NCBI GenBank assembly: GCA_015295885.1
Contig: DVEE01000039.1
Span: forward strand, 1 to 12,737
Direction: 5' to 3'
DNA length: 12,737 nt
Source: Leptolyngbyaceae cyanobacterium M65_K2018_010
Lineage (GTDB): Bacteria > Cyanobacteriota > Cyanobacteriia > Phormidesmidales > Phormidesmidaceae
A model generated the notes under the pieces. That model saw only the letters and a list, made by a program, of their open reading frames with translations. It did no database searches and was not told the DNA's origin. Positions 6,491 to 12,702 of the stretch are shown one piece after another. The translations under genes and the position numbers were made by a program. How positions within the stretch are numbered: the first letter of the stretch is position 1; each line of letters begins with the position of its first letter.

Positions 6491-6868
6491 ATGAAATCAT
6501 ACATGTACGAAACCATGTACATTTTGCGTCCCGACCTCAACGAAGAGGTGGTGGACTCAACCATTGGTAAATATCAGACCTTACTCAAAGACCAGGGTGC
6601 GGCAATTCTGGAAACCCAACACCGGGGTAAGCGCCGGTTAGCCTACGAGATCGATCGCAACCGCGAAGGCATCTACATTCAAATGAACTACACTGCCCCT
6701 GGTACGGCAGTCGCTCCCCTAGAACGGGCGATGCGCCTGAGCGATGAAGTGATTCGGTTCTTAACCGTGAAGCAAGAAACCGAGGTCACCTATGCCCCAG
6801 GGGATGATACTACCCCGGGATCTGACCCCGCCGAGCCCATCCCGGCGGCAGGCAGCGAAGTAGAATAA
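6491..6868 (+). CDS. rpsF: 30S ribosomal protein S6
   Basis: A 125-residue bS6 protein, which binds the central domain of 16S rRNA together with S18. The YETMYILRPDL start, HRGKRRLAYEIDRNREGIYI in the middle and LERAMRLSDEVIRFLTVK at the end of the fold are diagnostic. Residues from about 100 form an acidic, proline-rich tail, as in many S6 proteins. The ATG at 6491 has a strong AAGGAG at 6480-6485. It has its own promoter and structured leader upstream. rpsR and ssb, common rpsF partners elsewhere, are not adjacent; a terminator-like hairpin follows about 40 nt after the stop, so it appears to be monocistronic. Confidence 0.97.
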   Translation: MKSYMYETMYILRPDLNEEVVDSTIGKYQTLLKDQGAAILETQHRGKRRLAYEIDRNREGIYIQMNYTAPGTAVAPLERAMRLSDEVIRFLTVKQETEVTYAPGDDTTPGSDPAEPIPAAGSEVE

Positions 6869-6905
6869 CTAGTCAGGTCCCAGGCATCGAGCCATCGCCT
6901 ACCCT

Positions 6906-6937
6906 CCAGGGGCTTTCTCTGGCAGAAAGCCCCCTGG
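6906..6937. terminator. bidirectional terminator-like hairpin between rpsF and pheT
   Basis: CCAGGGGCTTTCT (6906-6918) pairs with AGAAAGCCCCCTGG (6924-6937): thirteen base pairs with one bulged C and a 5-nt loop. It sits in the 80-nt gap between two convergent stop codons. There is no T-run on either side, so it may work as a stable block or processing site for both transcripts. Confidence 0.7.
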
Positions 6938-6948
6938 GGTTCAGGCCC

Positions 6949-8574
6949 CTATCGGAATTGCAACAGCCGACCCAGGTTTAATTCCCCGGCGCAGATCGGC
7001 TCCGGGAAGGAAAAGTAATTTAACAATTCTGGATGCACTTCTCCAAATTGACCGACCTCTGCACCCCCCACTTGGACTACTGCGCTGCGACCGGCAATGT
7101 AGTAGGGAGCCTGCCCCTCGGCCAGGGAAAAGGTTAACCCCAACCCCTTTAGTAGGGTTTGCACGTAGGCCTTTGCCGTAGAAAAAGAGGCCCGGGCATC
7201 GAGACTGGCGAATCCCCAACCATAGCTTTCTAGGACTAAGCCGTTGGGGCCAAGGTTCAGCACCTCCCCCGTTTCGTAAATATTGATAGGCTTTGGCGCG
7301 TTGATATTGCGCGAGAGGATATCCAACAGGCCCCCTTGCAGGGTGGTGCGGGTGGCACTGGCGGTACGGCTTTTGGCATTACTGGTTTGCAGATAAAGGG
7401 GAGAAAACCAGGTCAGAATATCTGGGTCAGTGAGAATATGGCTTTTCACCTCCATCAGCCCCATGCGCTGGGCCAAATCGCTCACCTGCAGCACAAACTG
7501 CCGTAGGGGGTCAGCGGCTCCCAGGTGAAATTTAACCGCTAGGGGTTCGGCTGGCAAGGTCTCAATCCCCAGGGCCACCAGCAGGTCACCGGCCAGGTCT
7601 ACTTCACTAAAAATATCGGTGCGATAGGTGGGCACGTAGACCACATCGGTGCCACTGACCTCTAAATCCATGCGGGCTAGCACTTGCCCCAGCTTGGCCT
7701 TGGGAATGGCTGTACCCATGATCTCATTCAAAAACCGCGCCGAAAATTTCACGGGCCGACTCTCGAGGTTGGGCGTGGTCAGGGTCTCCGTTCCCGCTTG
7801 AATGGTAACCCTTCGGACTTCAGCCCCGGTATCTAAAAAGTTATGGGCCAGGATGTTGGCCGTTTCCATCACCGTCTGTTCCAGAATCCCCGTCACATCA
7901 ATGAACAGGTTGCGGGTGCTGGGGGTAATGTCCCCTACCCCGGCGGCGTTGATAATCGGGGGCATCGAGAGGATGGTACCCTGGGCATCCCTGAGGACGG
8001 GAACCAGGTCACTGGCAGGGAGGGTATGGCCGTAGAGGCGGCCGGAGGGGTGGTCGGTTAAAATTTGCCGGCCGGTCATCGGCTGGGGGCTATGCAGGGG
8101 CACAAAGCACAGTTGGTCTTGGGGTACCGCGGTGTAGGTAAGATTCCCTTGAATCTGGTCTAGGTCGTAGACGCCGATGGCAATTTTCTTGCGTTGGCGG
8201 CCAAAGGTCTGGGTCACCTTCTCCTGAAACTGAATCAGCACCTCTAGCCCGCCATCTTCCAGATGGGCGTTATGCACCACCAGCGCCGCCAGGTAGGGGC
8301 GGAGGGGCTGCACCGGCGGCAACACCGTAACCGTCAGCCCTGAGCAGGGCAAGTGAGCAGGGATGGTACGTGGATGACCACTGTAGATATTAATCGCTCG
8401 GGTAAAGCCCTCAGCGGCGAGTAAGTCGGGGCGTTCGGCGGTAACTTCCACTTCCAGGTCCTGATCCTGGAGAGTGGCATCTAAGCCGTATTCAAAGGCG
8501 AGCTGTTCCAACAAGGGGGCCGGGGTGGCGGTCAGCCGTTGCAGATAGGAGAGGGGAAAGGTGACGGTTGGCAT
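6949..8574 (-). CDS. pheT: archaeal/eukaryotic-type phenylalanyl-tRNA synthetase beta subunit, orphan
   Basis: A 541-residue PheRS beta chain of the short archaeal/eukaryotic type. Bacterial PheT is about 800 residues with an N-terminal tRNA-binding OB domain and a C-terminal FDX-ACB domain; both are absent. Residues 1-60 carry the archaeal opening with ERPDLLAAEGFTRAI. Residues 110-230 are the editing region with LIQFQEKVTQTFGRQRKKIA, IGVYDLDQI, ILSMPPIIN (201-209) and NLFIDVTG (222-229); Asp226 and Thr228 fall where archaeal editing residues lie. A B5 domain follows (about 272-345, with YRTDIFSEVDL), then the catalytic-like domain ending in VGQFGEVHPELLNYF. PheRS needs an alpha chain for catalysis, and no pheS lies in the window. 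The ATG at 8574 is fixed by an in-frame TGA six bases above it; the ribosome binding site is weak. It may be a transferred paralogue or a repurposed chain. Confidence 0.9.
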   Translation of the reverse strand: MPTVTFPLSYLQRLTATPAPLLEQLAFEYGLDATLQDQDLEVEVTAERPDLLAAEGFTRAINIYSGHPRTIPAHLPCSGLTVTVLPPVQPLRPYLAALVVHNAHLEDGGLEVLIQFQEKVTQTFGRQRKKIAIGVYDLDQIQGNLTYTAVPQDQLCFVPLHSPQPMTGRQILTDHPSGRLYGHTLPASDLVPVLRDAQGTILSMPPIINAAGVGDITPSTRNLFIDVTGILEQTVMETANILAHNFLDTGAEVRRVTIQAGTETLTTPNLESRPVKFSARFLNEIMGTAIPKAKLGQVLARMDLEVSGTDVVYVPTYRTDIFSEVDLAGDLLVALGIETLPAEPLAVKFHLGAADPLRQFVLQVSDLAQRMGLMEVKSHILTDPDILTWFSPLYLQTSNAKSRTASATRTTLQGGLLDILSRNINAPKPINIYETGEVLNLGPNGLVLESYGWGFASLDARASFSTAKAYVQTLLKGLGLTFSLAEGQAPYYIAGRSAVVQVGGAEVGQFGEVHPELLNYFSFPEPICAGELNLGRLLQFR

Positions 8575-8580
8575 GGCGAA

Positions 8581-8715
8581 TCAGTGCAGCACCCACCAGA
8601 TGGGGGCTATGAGTCGGCTGGTTTCATTGTACTGGCGGCGGTTGCCGATGGCCGGGGTGGGTATCAGCGCTTCTTTTGGCAGCCCCAAAGCGAGCCGTTG
8701 GTTGCTACCGGTAGT
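8581..8715 (-). pseudogene. open 44-codon frame just upstream of pheT, possible gene remnant
   Basis: On the pheT strand a frame is open from a TAA at 8716-8718 to a TGA at 8581-8583, six bases before the pheT ATG. That spacing would be typical of an operon partner. Its translation ends with NETSRLIAPIWWVLH and looks protein-like, but there is no ATG; TTG could give about 35 residues. It does not match the C-terminus of PheS. It could be the tail of a truncated upstream gene or a chance frame in GC-rich DNA. I do not recognise it. Confidence 0.25.
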
Positions 8716-8770
8716 TTAAAGAAATGATGAAGCTTCCCTTGAGTCTGGTCCTACCCCGGTAAAACCACGT

Positions 8771-8817
8771 ACTATCCTGTATAGTATCCGTATAGATACT
8801 TCAGTATCTTTGCTGAA
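8771..8817. repeat. nested short hairpins
   Basis: Three overlapping inverted repeats follow one another: ACTAT (8771-8775) with ATAGT (8781-8785), AGTATC (8783-8788) with GATACT (8795-8800), and TTCAG (8800-8804) with CTGAA (8813-8817). AGTATC recurs at 8803-8808, twenty bases after its first copy. Neighbouring stems share bases, so not all can form at once. The role is unknown. Confidence 0.45.
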
Positions 8818-8866
8818 GGCATCTGTATCTACAACGATCTGAGACGATCTACATCTACATTGACCT

Positions 8867-9091
8867 GTGCAGCTACATTAGTGCAACTACATTTGCTCTG
8901 CTCACTTTTGACTTGGCAGAGTAGGGCGCAGTGAAGTTACCGATAGTACAGTGCTTCCTTGCTGTCCGCACCTCTCTAGTGCAGCTACAAGTTCCTGGGT
9001 TAGCTAAGACTTCCCGGGAGAGTGGCTGAGAAGAAGGGTTGAACCTATTCCTCTCTTTCGGCCCAATTACATCTTTATGTGCAGCTACAAG
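8867..9091. repeat. four copies of GTGCA(G/A)CTACA
   Basis: Near-identical 11-mers begin at 8867, 8881 (with A in place of G), 8979 and 9079. The last two share the longer form GTGCAGCTACAAG and are exactly 100 bp apart; the first is 112 bp before the third. Further CTACA units occur just upstream, at 8829-8860. The regular spacing suggests repeated protein-binding sites or the relics of a repeated element rather than chance, but no partner protein can be named. Confidence 0.5.
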
Positions 9092-9577
9092 CCTCTTTAG
9101 TAGGTCTTTCTTCTCTTTCTTATCAAGGGCACTGGATGTCAGGCTTTTTAGCCAGTTGGCTGATAGGCTCTGGTGTCTCCATTGCAGACTGGATATTCCA
9201 GCTTTCGACTGTCTTGCCAGTCGGTAATTTCCTTGCCGTTGGTAGATTTTCGTACTACTAGTGCGAGTAGTTTCTGGCTGGAATATTTCTATTGCAACGG
9301 CAACCTATCTCATTCCTGGCAAGCCTGTAGAGTGCTTTTGGTTGGCGTGATCATACAGAGATGAATGCAATGCTTATGCATTAGAAACTCTGTTGTACTT
9401 CATCTAACCAAGCATCGCTTTGCGAAAACTACGGGCTGGCTTTTAAGGATAGTCATCTACAGGCTAACCTGACTGGCTTTGGGTGTGTCAAGTTACATAC
9501 CCTAGTTCAGTGATTGCAATGTCAGGTTGATGGCACAAACAAACTCACTAATCCTGAAACGAGGTAAATAATTAGCC

Positions 9578-10231
9578 ATGTCACTACGAACTCTAGCGAC
9601 AGGTACGGTGCTTGTCGGCTCAATAATTCCTATGCTGGTAGCCACCTCGGCTCCTGCTGAAGCAGCTGCCATTGCTGTAGGTAGCATGATTGACTTTTCC
9701 TCCTTACCCAATGGAGGGGTTTCCTTTGATGCAACCACTGGTTCACTAAATTTTACCCCCGATAGTATTACCATTGGGCAGATCACATTACCTGTTCAAC
9801 CGATTGAATCAGGACTGGGTACCGGTAGTTTTACGGGGGTTGGGCCTCTGGCCACAATCCTGGATTTGAACCTCGTTGATAATGGAGCTGGAATCTTCTC
9901 TCTGGCGGCACCACAGGACAACTTCATTAGTTTTATTAACTTGCCGCCCTTGCTGAGTGAACTCAATGATGTGCAATTCACCTTAACGAATTTTATACTC
10001 GATACCAACACGGGCTCTTCTACAGCATTTGAAGGTTTTTTTGCGCGGCATGGACAAACAACACCAGCGGTAGGTCAATTTACATCTCAGATGAATTTTC
10101 GTGAGCTCAGCAGTTGGTCTCTATCGGTTCGGGCTGTGCCAACCCCCGCTCTACTCCCTGGTCTGGTGGGCATGGGCATAGCGTCTTTGCGGCGTAAGTC
10201 CGAGGAGGAGTCTACGAAGGAAAACGCTTAG
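9578..10231 (+). CDS. secreted protein with PTPA-CTERM sorting tail (217 aa)
   Basis: An exported protein with a Sec-type signal peptide (hydrophobic core about residues 6-23, likely cleaved after the Ala-rich SAPAEA near residue 29). The mature part, to about residue 186, is beta-rich, acidic and almost free of lysine and cysteine, as is common in surface proteins of this class; I do not recognise the domain. The C-terminus is a PEP-CTERM-like sorting signal of the cyanobacterial PTPA variant: PTPALLPGLVGMG (188-200), a short hydrophobic helix, then basic RRK at 205-207. Such tails are recognised by an exosortase-type enzyme; none lies in this window. Ten charged residues (SEEESTKENA) follow the basic cluster, longer than usual. 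The ATG at 9578 has GAGGT about twelve bases upstream, a rather long spacing. Confidence 0.85.
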   Translation: MSLRTLATGTVLVGSIIPMLVATSAPAEAAAIAVGSMIDFSSLPNGGVSFDATTGSLNFTPDSITIGQITLPVQPIESGLGTGSFTGVGPLATILDLNLVDNGAGIFSLAAPQDNFISFINLPPLLSELNDVQFTLTNFILDTNTGSSTAFEGFFARHGQTTPAVGQFTSQMNFRELSSWSLSVRAVPTPALLPGLVGMGIASLRRKSEEESTKENA

Positions 10232-10446
10232 TACAGCAAGAGGGCAATCATACGGGCCCAGTTTGAATGCCTAACGGAATGCCTAACAACTTACAGAAGC
10301 CCGATTTCTCGATGAGATGTAGGCCATGTTACTGGATCGAGAACTAGGCTTCTAGTCGCACTGGACCGACGACCTAGGGCCTAAGGGTCGATAGCTCCCT
10401 GTTGTGGGTTGTTGATCCCGGATTACTCTTGCATCTACCGGATATC
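10232..10446. other. 215-nt stretch between PTPA-CTERM gene and its terminator
   Basis: No reading frame of note crosses this stretch. It is either a long 3' untranslated region of the PTPA-CTERM transcript or the site of a small RNA that shares its terminator. It contains the tandem repeat at 10265-10287. Confidence 0.35.
10265..10287. repeat. tandem 11-bp direct repeat
   Basis: GAATGCCTAAC occurs at 10265-10275 and again at 10277-10287, a 12-bp period, soon after the stop of the PTPA-CTERM gene. It is probably a small slippage duplication. Confidence 0.6.
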
Positions 10447-10475
10447 TAGCCGCCCGCCCGGGGGGCTATTTTTTT
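10447..10475 (+). terminator. rho-independent terminator
   Basis: TAGCC (10447-10451) pairs with GGCTA (10464-10468). The stem continues with CCC (10453-10455) to GGG (10461-10463) past a bulged G, and seven T's follow at once (10469-10475). The T-run makes it a plus-strand terminator, for the PTPA-CTERM gene or a small RNA between that gene and this site. Confidence 0.8.
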
Positions 10476-10483
10476 AAGGTGAA

Positions 10484-10497
10484 ACCCTCTGCAGGGT
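10484..10497 (-). terminator. short hairpin downstream of the ABC transporter gene
   Basis: ACCCT (10484-10488) and AGGGT (10493-10497) form a 5-bp stem with a 4-nt loop, 33 nt past the transporter stop on the minus strand. Only three T's follow in that direction, so terminator activity is doubtful. Confidence 0.3.
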
Positions 10498-10530
10498 AGA
10501 TCAAGGTCGGCTTAGTTCAGCGGCATGGGC

Positions 10531-12246
10531 TCAAATACGGGTTTGCGGGGCGAGGGATTTGAGCACCCAACGGTGATCTGCCCGAAGCTCTAGCAGGTTT
10601 TGGTGATAGGCCTTGAGCGATTCTCGGTGGCCGACGCTGATGAAGGTGATGCCAGTATGGGCCAGATGGCTGTAGAGTTGGGCCTCGTTGGGCAAATCCA
10701 GGGCACTGGTGGCTTCGTCTAAAATGACGAAATCAGGCTGGTTTAGCAAAATGCGAGCGAAGGTCAGCCGTTGTTGTTCGCCCAGAGAGAGAACATCGCC
10801 CCATTCTTCTATAGCCTCAAAGCCGCCAAAGCGATCGGCCAAGTCAGCCAAGTTCACCTTTTCAAGCGTTGCTTTGAGGGTGCTTTCCTCCACAGTTTGA
10901 CTAGGGTGGGGATAAAGCAACTGGTCTCGCAGGGTGCCGAGGATCATGTAGGGCTTTTGGGGGATGAACAAAATGCGGTCCAGCTCGGGGCGGTGGATGG
11001 TGCCCTGGCCCGAGTTCCACAGGCCGGCGATCGCCCTCAACAGGGAGCTTTTGCCGCAACCGCTGGGACCGACAATCAGGAGGCTACCTGGCGAGGGAAC
11101 TGCTAGGCAGAGGTTCTCTATCAGGGTGCGCTGGTAGTTGGGGGTCTGCAGAGTGAGGTGCTCCAGGGCCAGGTGATCGGCGGTGGAGACCGCGATAGTG
11201 GGGCGATCGCCCGGCTCTGCCTCACTATCCTGTCTCTCGACGGGGGTCAGGGCCTCGGCAAAGCTATAGAGGCGGTCGATGCCAGCCCCAAAGGCGGTCA
11301 GTTCCTGGAAGCGGGCCACAATCACATTTAGGGAAAAGAAGACCCGCACAAAGGCGCCCTGGGCCTCGGAGACTTTGCCCACTTCGAGATCGCCGGCAAA
11401 CACCGCTGGCGCAACCACGATGGCTGGCAGAATAAAGGGAATAAACTCGTAGGCGTTGGTCAGAGCATTCAGGTTGAGTTCCCAAATGATCAGCCGCTTA
11501 AAGTTTTCGAAGGCTTCTAAAAACCGCTGGTTGACCAGGCCAGCCTCCTGGGCTTCACCCCGGTAAAAGGCGATCGCCTCGGCATTTTCTCGAATTCTCA
11601 CCAGGCTGAAGCGAAAGTTGGCCTCTTTTTTGAGTTGTTCAAAGTTCAACCGCACCAGGGGTTGACCAAAGATCAATACCGTCACCAGGGTGCCGGCCAG
11701 GGCGTAGAGTACCAGAAACCCGACCAGGGGTCTAGAAATGCCCCACAGCACACTGCTAAAAGCCATCACCTGCAGGACTGAACTCACTCCGACGAGCAGC
11801 AGGGCCAGGGACTGCTGGGTGAAGTTCCTGATATCTTCGGCGAGGCGTTGGTCGGGGTTGTCGAGGTCGGGCTGGAACTGCTGAATGGCGTAGAAGGCGC
11901 GATCGCGAAAATAATCCCCCACAAACTGGCCCGTAAGCCAGCGCCGCCACTCCAGCCCTAGCCGCTTTTGCAGGTAGTCGTAGCCAGCCAGCAGGGGCGC
12001 GTAGGCGACCAACACCCCTAGAAATACCCATACCGTTTGCCAAAAGCGGGATTCATCCTGGGCGGACAGGGCCGAAATCAGGACGCCGCGTTTGTTATTG
12101 AGCACCACGCTGAGGCCGGTATAGCCCAGCAAAAATAGGCCGATCAACAGCAGTAGGCCGCCGGCTTTCCATTTTTCCTCGCCCAACCAGTAGGTCCGGG
12201 CGATCGTCCAAAACCGTCTGAACCCGGTCCAGTTAAATCGTGCCAT
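10531..12246 (-). CDS. SbmA/BacA-ABCD-type ABC half transporter (permease-ATPase, 571 aa)
   Basis: One chain carries both domains of an ABC transporter and should work as a homodimer in a membrane. Residues 1-330 are the ABC_membrane_2 (SbmA/BacA, ABCD) domain, with membrane segments near 28-50, 70-90, 145-168, 172-195 and 265-285 and the family's ENAEAIAFYRGE loop (220-231). The ATPase domain follows: Walker A GPSGCGKSS (393-401), Q-loop Gln430, signature LSLGEQQR (487-493), Walker B FVILDE (506-511) and switch His540, all intact. Bacterial relatives include YddA. Family substrates include peptides and long acyl-CoAs; the substrate here is unknown. The ATG at 12246 lacks a clear ribosome binding site. 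The receiver/pirin chimera ends 21 nt upstream on the same strand, so the two are probably cotranscribed. Four HIP1 sites lie inside the gene. Confidence 0.92.
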   Translation of the reverse strand: MARFNWTGFRRFWTIARTYWLGEEKWKAGGLLLLIGLFLLGYTGLSVVLNNKRGVLISALSAQDESRFWQTVWVFLGVLVAYAPLLAGYDYLQKRLGLEWRRWLTGQFVGDYFRDRAFYAIQQFQPDLDNPDQRLAEDIRNFTQQSLALLLVGVSSVLQVMAFSSVLWGISRPLVGFLVLYALAGTLVTVLIFGQPLVRLNFEQLKKEANFRFSLVRIRENAEAIAFYRGEAQEAGLVNQRFLEAFENFKRLIIWELNLNALTNAYEFIPFILPAIVVAPAVFAGDLEVGKVSEAQGAFVRVFFSLNVIVARFQELTAFGAGIDRLYSFAEALTPVERQDSEAEPGDRPTIAVSTADHLALEHLTLQTPNYQRTLIENLCLAVPSPGSLLIVGPSGCGKSSLLRAIAGLWNSGQGTIHRPELDRILFIPQKPYMILGTLRDQLLYPHPSQTVEESTLKATLEKVNLADLADRFGGFEAIEEWGDVLSLGEQQRLTFARILLNQPDFVILDEATSALDLPNEAQLYSHLAHTGITFISVGHRESLKAYHQNLLELRADHRWVLKSLAPQTRI

Positions 12247-12267
12247 GGTGCGACAGTGAATGCGGGG

Positions 12268-12702
12268 CTAATCATTCGGGGCTAAGGATCCCATTTTGCC
12301 GCTCTGGTAATCGGCCATGGCCTGGTAAATTTCCGCCGGACTATTCATCACAAAGGGGCCCTGGCCAACAATGGGCTCTGCAATGGGTTCACCGCAAAGG
12401 AGTAACGCCTTGGTATCTACCAAACTATGGAGGATGAGCTGGTTGCCGACGCGATCGCAAATCCCCACCTGGGCTTCGGTGATAGGCTCGGACTCGCCCA
12501 CCCGCACTGCCCCCTGTAGCACCACTAGCAGGGTTGTGTAATCGGCCGGAACCGCCAGGGTAACCGCCTTGTCGGCGTTCAGGGCCTTGCGCGTCTTAAA
12601 GCCTTCGTCGCTGAGAATGCCTTCTATCAGCAGACCGATGTCAGCTTCGTCGTCCACGATCAGAATATCGGTTGAGGTAGTAGGTTTGAATAAAGTAGTC
12701 AT
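12268..12702 (-). CDS. chimera: truncated response-regulator receiver joined to pirin C-terminal domain (144 aa)
   Basis: Residues 12-46 are the start of a receiver domain (DILIVDDEADI, with acidic pair Asp17-Asp18, then EGILSDEG), most like the NtrX-type regulators I know. The sequence stops before the phosphorylated aspartate and the other catalytic residues. From about residue 47 (VTLAVPADYTT) to 140 it is the C-terminal cupin of a pirin, with LLLCGEPIAEPIVGQGPFVM (101-119) and the DYQSGKMG ending; pirins are about 290 residues and bind iron through the N-terminal cupin, which is missing. The join is near base 12564. The ATG at 12702 is firm because an in-frame TAA lies six bases above it. 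The frame is intact, so this is either a functional novel fusion or the product of a deletion between two genes. The ABC transporter follows after 21 nt. Confidence 0.8.
   Translation of the reverse strand: MTTLFKPTTSTDILIVDDEADIGLLIEGILSDEGFKTRKALNADKAVTLAVPADYTTLLVVLQGAVRVGESEPITEAQVGICDRVGNQLILHSLVDTKALLLCGEPIAEPIVGQGPFVMNSPAEIYQAMADYQSGKMGSLAPND

Larger units (their letters stand above)
8575..9577. other. 1-kb spacer without a convincing gene
   Basis: About 1,000 bases lie between the pheT start and the PTPA-CTERM gene. The first 140 nt are GC-rich like the chromosome around them. From about 8740 to 9560 the sequence is visibly richer in A and T and full of short motifs: CTACA units, four GTGCA(G/A)CTACA copies, and small hairpins. 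Reading frames of 60-63 codons exist on the plus strand near 9039-9364, but they overlap one another in different frames, lack ribosome binding sites and resemble no family I know. It could be decayed mobile or foreign DNA, or the site of an untranslated RNA. The pheT promoter should be at its left end and the PTPA-CTERM promoter at its right end; I cannot point to either. Confidence 0.5.
2140..12458. repeat. HIP1 octamers (GCGATCGC), ten dispersed copies
   Basis: Copies of the palindrome begin at 2140, 2231, 4379, 4426, 5975, 11027, 11203, 11570, 11899 and 12451. All lie inside coding regions. Over-representation of this octamer is a hallmark of many cyanobacterial genomes and is the main support for the host assignment. 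None occurs between 5983 and 11026, which spans rpsF, the archaeal-type pheT, the long spacer and the PTPA-CTERM gene. Confidence 0.9.

Noticed and set aside
8575..8900. A T-box riboswitch ahead of the synthetase gene.
   Set aside because: No T-box core sequence and no terminator/antiterminator pair were seen on the minus strand.
9021..9060. A tRNA-like stretch (GAGAGTGGCTGAGAAGAAGG followed by GGTTGAACC).
   Set aside because: It recalls the D-arm of a serine or leucine tRNA, but no acceptor stem, anticodon arm or valid T-arm can be built around it.
8760..9095. The repeats in the long spacer as a CRISPR array.
   Set aside because: The repeated units are only 11-13 bp, their spacing varies from 14 to 100 bp, and no cas gene is present.
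9039..9364. Three overlapping plus-strand open frames of 60-63 codons.
   Set aside because: They overlap in different frames, lack ribosome binding sites and match no family; they are more likely chance frames in the long spacer.
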